NCBI RefSeq assembly: GCF_000741775.1 | Contig: NZ_JGZR01000003.1 | Location: 1-64,000 of the forward strand | From: Bifidobacterium subtile | GTDB lineage: Bacteria; Actinomycetota; Actinomycetes; Actinomycetales; Bifidobacteriaceae | DNA length: 64,000 nt | Reading direction: 5' to 3' | In this document: piece after piece, positions 59,955 to 64,000 of the stretch | Layout of the letters: every line of letters begins with the position of its first letter | Position numbering within the stretch: the first letter of the stretch is position 1 | The notes under the pieces: generated by a model | What the model saw: the letters and a program-made list of their open reading frames with translations, nothing else | Told to the model about the DNA's origin: nothing | Database searches by the model: none | Translations under genes and position numbers: made by a program

Positions 59955-60362
59955 TCAGCGGGTCGAAATGATGTCGATGACGAAGACCAGCGTGTCCTCG
60001 CCGCCGATGCCCGCCTGCGGCATGCCCTGCGAACCGTAGCCGTACTCCGGGGGAATCGAGACCACGAGACGCGAGCCGATGTTGTGGCCCGGCACCGTCT
60101 GGTCCCAGCCCTTGATGACCTGTCCGACGCCGATGCCGAAGCTGGCGGGCTGATGGCGGTCGAAGCTCGAATCGAAGGGCGCGTCGCCGCCCCAGACCAC
60201 GCCATGGTAGTTGACCGTGACGGTGTCGCCGCGCCGAACCATCGGACCGTTGCCTTCGACGACCTCGGCGACCTTCAAGCCGGCCGGCGGTTCGGGCGCG
60301 GGGAACGTTATCTCCGGCGCGGCGCCGAACTCGGCATTGACTTGCGGCATGCTTGCTGTCAT
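59955..60362 (-). CDS. FKBP-type peptidyl-prolyl isomerase
   Basis: 135 residues from ATG 60362 (AAGGAGG upstream; a longer frame to 60419 has no such site). One FKBP domain: GDTVTVNYHGVVWGGDAPFDSSFDRHQPASFGIGVGQVIKGWDQTVPGHNIGSRLVVSIPPEYGYG, with the hydrophobic pocket residues Tyr, Phe, Asp, Val-Ile, Trp and Tyr in place. No signal peptide, so a cytosolic folding helper. Next to greA on the same strand with 128 bases between. Confidence 0.93.
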   Translation of the reverse strand: MTASMPQVNAEFGAAPEITFPAPEPPAGLKVAEVVEGNGPMVRRGDTVTVNYHGVVWGGDAPFDSSFDRHQPASFGIGVGQVIKGWDQTVPGHNIGSRLVVSIPPEYGYGSQGMPQAGIGGEDTLVFVIDIISTR

Positions 60363-60485
60363 ATTGGCCTCCTTACGCACAATGTGACCCAGACTAGCAC
60401 TTGTGGTTGATGGGGGCATTGCAGCGCGTCATTGTGAGCCGCCGCTGCGGTTCAGCTGCGAACCGACCGCGAATCAGCTGGAAAC

Positions 60486-61955
60486 CTAGCATTCCACGAC
60501 GTTGACCGCGAGACCGCCCTTGGAGGTCTCCTTGTATTTCGACATCATGTCCGCTCCGGTGTCCATCATCGTCTTGATCGCCTGATCGAGGCTGACCAGA
60601 TGCGAGCCGTCGCCGAACATCGCCATGCGCACCGCGTTGATCGCCGTGTTCGCCGCCATCGCGTTGCGCTCGATGCAGGGAATCTGCACCAAGCCGCCCA
60701 CCGGGTCGCAGGTAAGGCCCAAATGATGCTCGATGCCGATTTCCGCCGCGTTCTCGACTTGCCGCGGCGTGCCGCCCATCACTTCGCACAGTCCGCCGGC
60801 CGCCATCGAGCAGGCCGAGCCGACCTCGCCCTGGCAGCCGACCTCAGCCCCGGAAATCGAGCCGTTGCGCTTGAACAGGTAGCCGATGGCTCCGGCCGTA
60901 AGCAGGAATCGCACCACGCCGTCCTCGTCCGCGCCGTCGACGAAACTCCAATAGTATTGCAGCACCGCCGGGATGATTCCGGCCGCGCCATTCGTGGGCG
61001 CGGTGACGATGCGCCCTCCCCCGGCATTCTCCTCGCTGACCGCCAGCGCGAACAGATTCACCCACGCGGCATCGGAGGATTCCAGCGCGTCCAGCGCCGC
61101 CTCGCCACGGTGGTGATCGCGTCGCAGCGCGTCACTGCCCGGAGAGAGCCGCTGGTACATGCGCGGCGCACGGCGGCGCACCTCAAGGCCACCGGCCAGA
61201 ATCTCCTTGGTGCTGGAGCACCCCGCCAGAATGCAGCCGTGCATCATATGCCAGATGTGCAGCAGCCGCTCGCGCACCTCGTCGGCCGGGCGCATCGCGG
61301 TCTCATTGGCCCAGACGATTTCGCTCACGCGCAGCCCCGTGCGCTCGCACACGGCCATGAGTTCGCCGCAGGACGAGAAATGATAGGGCACTTCGGGGCC
61401 GAAATCCACCTGCCCGCCGGTTTCCTGCTCCGCGAAAGTCATGCCCTTCGCAGGCCGCTCGTGGATGCCGATCATCGGATCGTCTTTGCCCCCGAGCCGG
61501 ATGAACCCGCCGCCGATCGAGTACCACACCTGCTCGTCGAGCACATCGCCGGCGGCGTCGAACACCTGAAAGCGCATGCCGTTGGGATGCGCCGCAAGCC
61601 GCTGCCACATCTCGAAGACGACATCGTGCGCGTAGTCGAACGCAATCTGCTGTTCGCCGCCCAGCATCAGCGTGCCGCGCTGCTCGCATTCCTGCCGAAT
61701 ATTCAGCAGATGCTCGATATCGACATCCTCCGGCATGCTGCCTTCCAAACCGGCGACCACCGCTCGATCGGTGCCGTGGCCCATGCCGGTCATCGACAAC
61801 GAGCCGTACAGCACCGCACGCACCCGAGCCACCTGACCAAGCACGCCGGATTTGCGCAGCGAGGACACGAAGGCGCTGGCCGCGCACATCGGCCCTACCG
61901 TGTGCGACGAGCTCGGCCCGACGCCGACGGTGAACATCTCAAGGACACTGAACAT
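60486..61955 (-). CDS. sdaA: L-serine ammonia-lyase, iron-sulfur type, single chain
   Basis: About 489 residues. It converts L-serine to pyruvate and ammonia. N-terminal beta domain [33 protein letters not shown]-independent alpha domain with [40 protein letters not shown] and [21 protein letters not shown], whose cysteines hold the 4Fe-4S cluster. Start at 61955 is chosen because homologues begin MFSVL; an ATG at 61988 adds 11 residues and has no better site. The activity provides pyruvate and free ammonia. Stands alone on the minus strand. Confidence 0.95.
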   Translation of the reverse strand: MFSVLEMFTVGVGPSSSHTVGPMCAASAFVSSLRKSGVLGQVARVRAVLYGSLSMTGMGHGTDRAVVAGLEGSMPEDVDIEHLLNIRQECEQRGTLMLGGEQQIAFDYAHDVVFEMWQRLAAHPNGMRFQVFDAAGDVLDEQVWYSIGGGFIRLGGKDDPMIGIHERPAKGMTFAEQETGGQVDFGPEVPYHFSSCGELMAVCERTGLRVSEIVWANETAMRPADEVRERLLHIWHMMHGCILAGCSSTKEILAGGLEVRRRAPRMYQRLSPGSDALRRDHHRGEAALDALESSDAAWVNLFALAVSEENAGGGRIVTAPTNGAAGIIPAVLQYYWSFVDGADEDGVVRFLLTAGAIGYLFKRNGSISGAEVGCQGEVGSACSMAAGGLCEVMGGTPRQVENAAEIGIEHHLGLTCDPVGGLVQIPCIERNAMAANTAINAVRMAMFGDGSHLVSLDQAIKTMMDTGADMMSKYKETSKGGLAVNVVEC

Positions 61956-62210
61956 ATCACGACCATTCTTCTCTTGTGTCTTACGCATTCATTGTGTTTG
62001 CGCCTTGGCTGTATCCGTTGCATATGCTGTTTGCGCCTTGCCATGACGCACGCGCCGACGACCGACGACCTCAAAGCTCCGGCAAACGCCGCAAACCCAC
62101 GGATGGGATTATAGGCAAGCCATGATTACGCCGAGACGCGCTCAGCCGTCAGCGCATAAGCCGCAAACGGTCTTGGGCAACCCTCGTCGCAGACTCCCTG
62201 GCAGTGCCTC

Positions 62211-62777
62211 CTAGTACAGCACGCCATAAACCTTGGCGACGGTGAAAGCGCCGACCGCCGCGAACAGCAAGGTCAGCACGCCGATGGCGATCACCACGCC
62301 CCTGCGACGGGCCAATACTTTGGGCGCAATCGAACCGAGGAAAAACGCCGCGAAGCCCAGCGCCGCGCAATTCACGCCTATGCCGACGACCTGACCGTTG
62401 GCCAGTTCCGGCAGTCCCAGCGGCGTGAGCATGGAGTTGATGAACGCCGTGAACACCGCGCACCCCCAGATCGTGAAGCCGATCAGACCGGCGACCCCGT
62501 AGGCGACCGGCATCAGCGCGGGTCGCAGCTTGCCGCCCAGCGATTCGACGCACCACAGCAGCGCGAAGCCGACGGTATACGTGAACGCCACCGCCAGCAA
62601 GCAGGCGACCATAGCCCACGGAAGGAGCGCGAACCGGCCCTGCGTCATGCCGACGTAAATCGGCGCACACAGCAGCTCGCCCACGCACAGCACCGCCGCC
62701 GCAGAAACCGCCTGCACCGGCATGATCGGCAGCCCCGATTCCTCGTCGCGCGTGATATTGGTCCATTGTCGAGCCAT
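62211..62777 (-). CDS. Hypothetical membrane protein, 188 aa
   Basis: Not recognised. Five or six hydrophobic segments (VQAVSAAAVLCVGELLCAPIYVG, WAMVACLLAVAFTYTVGFALLWC, LMPVAYGVAGLIGFTIWGCAVFTAFI, GIGVNCAALGFAAFFLGSIA, GVVIAIGVLTLLFAAVGAFTVA), short polar ends, no known motif. Size and layout suggest a small transporter-like or scaffold membrane protein. AAAGGAACG lies before the ATG. Between sdaA and the 6-phosphogluconate dehydrogenase gene, same strand, no close spacing with either. Confidence 0.7.
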   Translation of the reverse strand: MARQWTNITRDEESGLPIMPVQAVSAAAVLCVGELLCAPIYVGMTQGRFALLPWAMVACLLAVAFTYTVGFALLWCVESLGGKLRPALMPVAYGVAGLIGFTIWGCAVFTAFINSMLTPLGLPELANGQVVGIGVNCAALGFAAFFLGSIAPKVLARRRGVVIAIGVLTLLFAAVGAFTVAKVYGVLY

Positions 62778-62911
62778 AACGTTCCTTTGCTGTGCGTGCT
62801 TTGCCTGTACCGCCGTACTGATTGCTCACTCCATGCTATATGGGCATATGCCTAAAGCTTCAGAAGGCGCACTGCCCACGCTCGTTCAGTTGCTTCCTGG
62901 CATAAGCATGA

Positions 62912-62958
62912 CCCGGCATTCGCAGAATACATAGATTATATGATTCGCGGATGCCGGG
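62912..62958 (-). terminator. Hairpin behind the 6-phosphogluconate dehydrogenase gene
   Basis: CCCGGCATTCGCAGAAT from 62912 pairs with ATTCGCGGATGCCGGG ending at 62958 with one mismatch and one bulge; 40 bases after the stop codon. Confidence 0.65.
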
Positions 62959-62997
62959 CCGTGCCGCAGCTATTTTGCCTGTACTGTTCGCAGTGCC

Positions 62998-63873
62998 TTA
63001 GACCTTGGTGACGTGGCCTCCAAATTGCGCGCGCATAGTGGAAATCGCGCGCAGAATATCGTCGGCTCCCCCGCGAGACATCTGTTGCATATGCAGGGCT
63101 GCTGCCGTGACTGGCGTAGGCACGCCGAGTTCCAAAGCGGATTCGACCATCCACTTCGCCTCCCCGGATTCGTTGGCGACCGGAGGCATGCCGCTGAGCG
63201 TCGGATCGTCTTCGAAAGCGTTGGCGAGCAGATCAAGCAGCCACGAGGATACGACCGAACCGGACTTCCACGATGTCATCACGGCTGCCGGGTTAGTGAT
63301 GCAGGGACTTTTCGCCATAGTGGCGAATCCCTCGCCTAGAGCCTGCATCATGCCATATTCGATGGCGTTGTGCACCATCTTCGCATAATGTCCGGCACCA
63401 ACGCCGCCGGCAAGCACAAGACCGTCAGGACCGCTCGGCTTCAGAGCATCAAGCACGGGCTTCACTCTTTCGAAATCCTCGAGCGAGCCTCCCGCCATCA
63501 CGGCATAACCGCGCTCGGCACCCCATACTCCGCCCGATACCCCGCAATCCATAAAGCGGATGCCGCGCTGGTCAAGATACCGCGCATGACGGGTATCGTC
63601 GGCATATCGTGTGTTTCCGCCATCGACGACGAGGTCTTCGGCATCGAGCAGCTGCGCCAGAGTTTCGATTACCGAATCAGTCGGCTCACCTGCCGGAACC
63701 ATCACCCACACCACACGCGGCGAAGACAATGCTTTGACGAGAGCTTCCATGCTGTCAACATCGCGATCCGACTGCGGCGAACTGTCGTAGCCGACAACCG
63801 CATGGCCTCCTTCGCGCAGCCGCTGGGCCATATGCCCGCCCATGCGGCCAAGTCCTATCATTCCAATATTCAT
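62998..63873 (-). CDS. 6-phosphogluconate dehydrogenase, short (YqeC/GntZ-like) form
   Basis: 291 residues, about 300 being usual for the short decarboxylating type. NAD(P)-binding MNIGMIGLGRMGGHMAQRL at 1-19, DGGNTRYADDTRHARYL near 88-104, MDCGVSGGVWGAERGYAVMAGG near 108-129, catalytic Lys in GAGHYAKMVHNAIEYGMMQALGEGF near 159-183, and the substrate His-like region in the C-terminal helices. Predicted to oxidise 6-phosphogluconate to ribulose 5-phosphate and CO2. The Arg/Gly after GLGRMG leaves the coenzyme preference open. Upstream gene not in the window. Confidence 0.9.
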   Translation of the reverse strand: MNIGMIGLGRMGGHMAQRLREGGHAVVGYDSSPQSDRDVDSMEALVKALSSPRVVWVMVPAGEPTDSVIETLAQLLDAEDLVVDGGNTRYADDTRHARYLDQRGIRFMDCGVSGGVWGAERGYAVMAGGSLEDFERVKPVLDALKPSGPDGLVLAGGVGAGHYAKMVHNAIEYGMMQALGEGFATMAKSPCITNPAAVMTSWKSGSVVSSWLLDLLANAFEDDPTLSGMPPVANESGEAKWMVESALELGVPTPVTAAALHMQQMSRGGADDILRAISTMRAQFGGHVTKV

Positions 63874-63911
63874 ATGTGCTCCTTATGTCACGTCTTTACA
63901 TGTCACAGTCT

Positions 63912-63947
63912 CCATGCATGGATATTCCATTGGATATCCATGCATGG
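63912..63947. terminator. Palindromic hairpin near the window end
   Basis: CCATGCATGGATAT at 63912-63925 pairs with ATATCCATGCATGG at 63934-63947, loop of eight. It lies 39 bases before the dehydrogenase start, so it is either the terminator of the next gene or an operator of this one. Confidence 0.55.
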
Positions 63948-64000
63948 CCTTTCGCACCAGCACCCGCGCCTTAATCGCCTTACAGGAAGGATGTATAGGG

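Overview
The window is high-GC, has almost no mobile DNA, and carries actinobacterial marker genes: two WhiB proteins, CarD, a PdtaS/PdtaR-type signalling pair, a leader-poor glycogen debranching enzyme and branching enzyme, a TerC protein, a SOS box of the GAAC-N4-GTTC type, and tRNAs without encoded CCA. Gene content and style (compact genes, very long perfect hairpins between convergent genes, a taurine aminotransferase/sulfoacetaldehyde reductase cluster) point to the genus Bifidobacterium; I cannot name the species.

Layout. 1-240: start of a Pro/Gln-rich gene that leaves the window and carries an in-frame UAG. 606-8709 (all minus): a complete taurine nitrogen-assimilation cluster (tauE-like exporter, PucR regulator, taurine aminotransferase, sulfoacetaldehyde reductase, three-part sulfonate ABC transporter). 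8710-14000: small accessory genes (frameshifted VOC protein, hypothetical protein, serine hydrolase, M50-like membrane peptidase, DUF998 membrane protein) with several repeat structures: a 40-bp-phased repeat pair, a 22-bp inverted repeat flanking ~160 bp, and three 90-bp tandem repeats behind tRNA-Pro. 14174-30974 (all minus): housekeeping block glgX, Nif3-Nudix fusion (5' frameshift), polA, ANTAR response regulator, tRNA-Leu-like gene, pyk, terC, uvrB, coaE, rpsA, folD. 31152-34277: ABC operon of the zinc/manganese family whose binding protein has lost the usual metal ligands. 34425-40693: carD, glgB, an OmpR-type two-component pair, a SOS-controlled UmuD-like protein and ComF. 41046-55199: envelope block with HAD phosphatase, metallopeptidase-like protein, DUF5719 protein, giant GT2 membrane glycosyltransferase, WhiB2-like, two LCP ligases, an EssC/FtsK-like ATPase, WhiB1-like, and an unusual membrane protein followed by a divergent regulator. 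56574-63873: PdtaS-like kinase, hemolysin-III protein, greA, FKBP isomerase, sdaA, a membrane protein and a 6-phosphogluconate dehydrogenase.

How they work together. The taurine cluster is predicted to import taurine, take its amino group and export the carbon-sulfur skeleton as isethionate; no C-S lyase is present, so it would be a nitrogen source only. The 42-55 kb block looks like a growth- and division-linked cell-wall glycopolymer module flanked by WhiB regulators. The histidine kinase at 56.6 kb and the ANTAR regulator at 21.3 kb are the likely partners of one RNA-binding, antiterminator-type two-component system although 35 kb apart. Three lesions (amber at 205-207, indel at 9175-9177, indel at 18168-18171) are either true gene decay or sequence errors.
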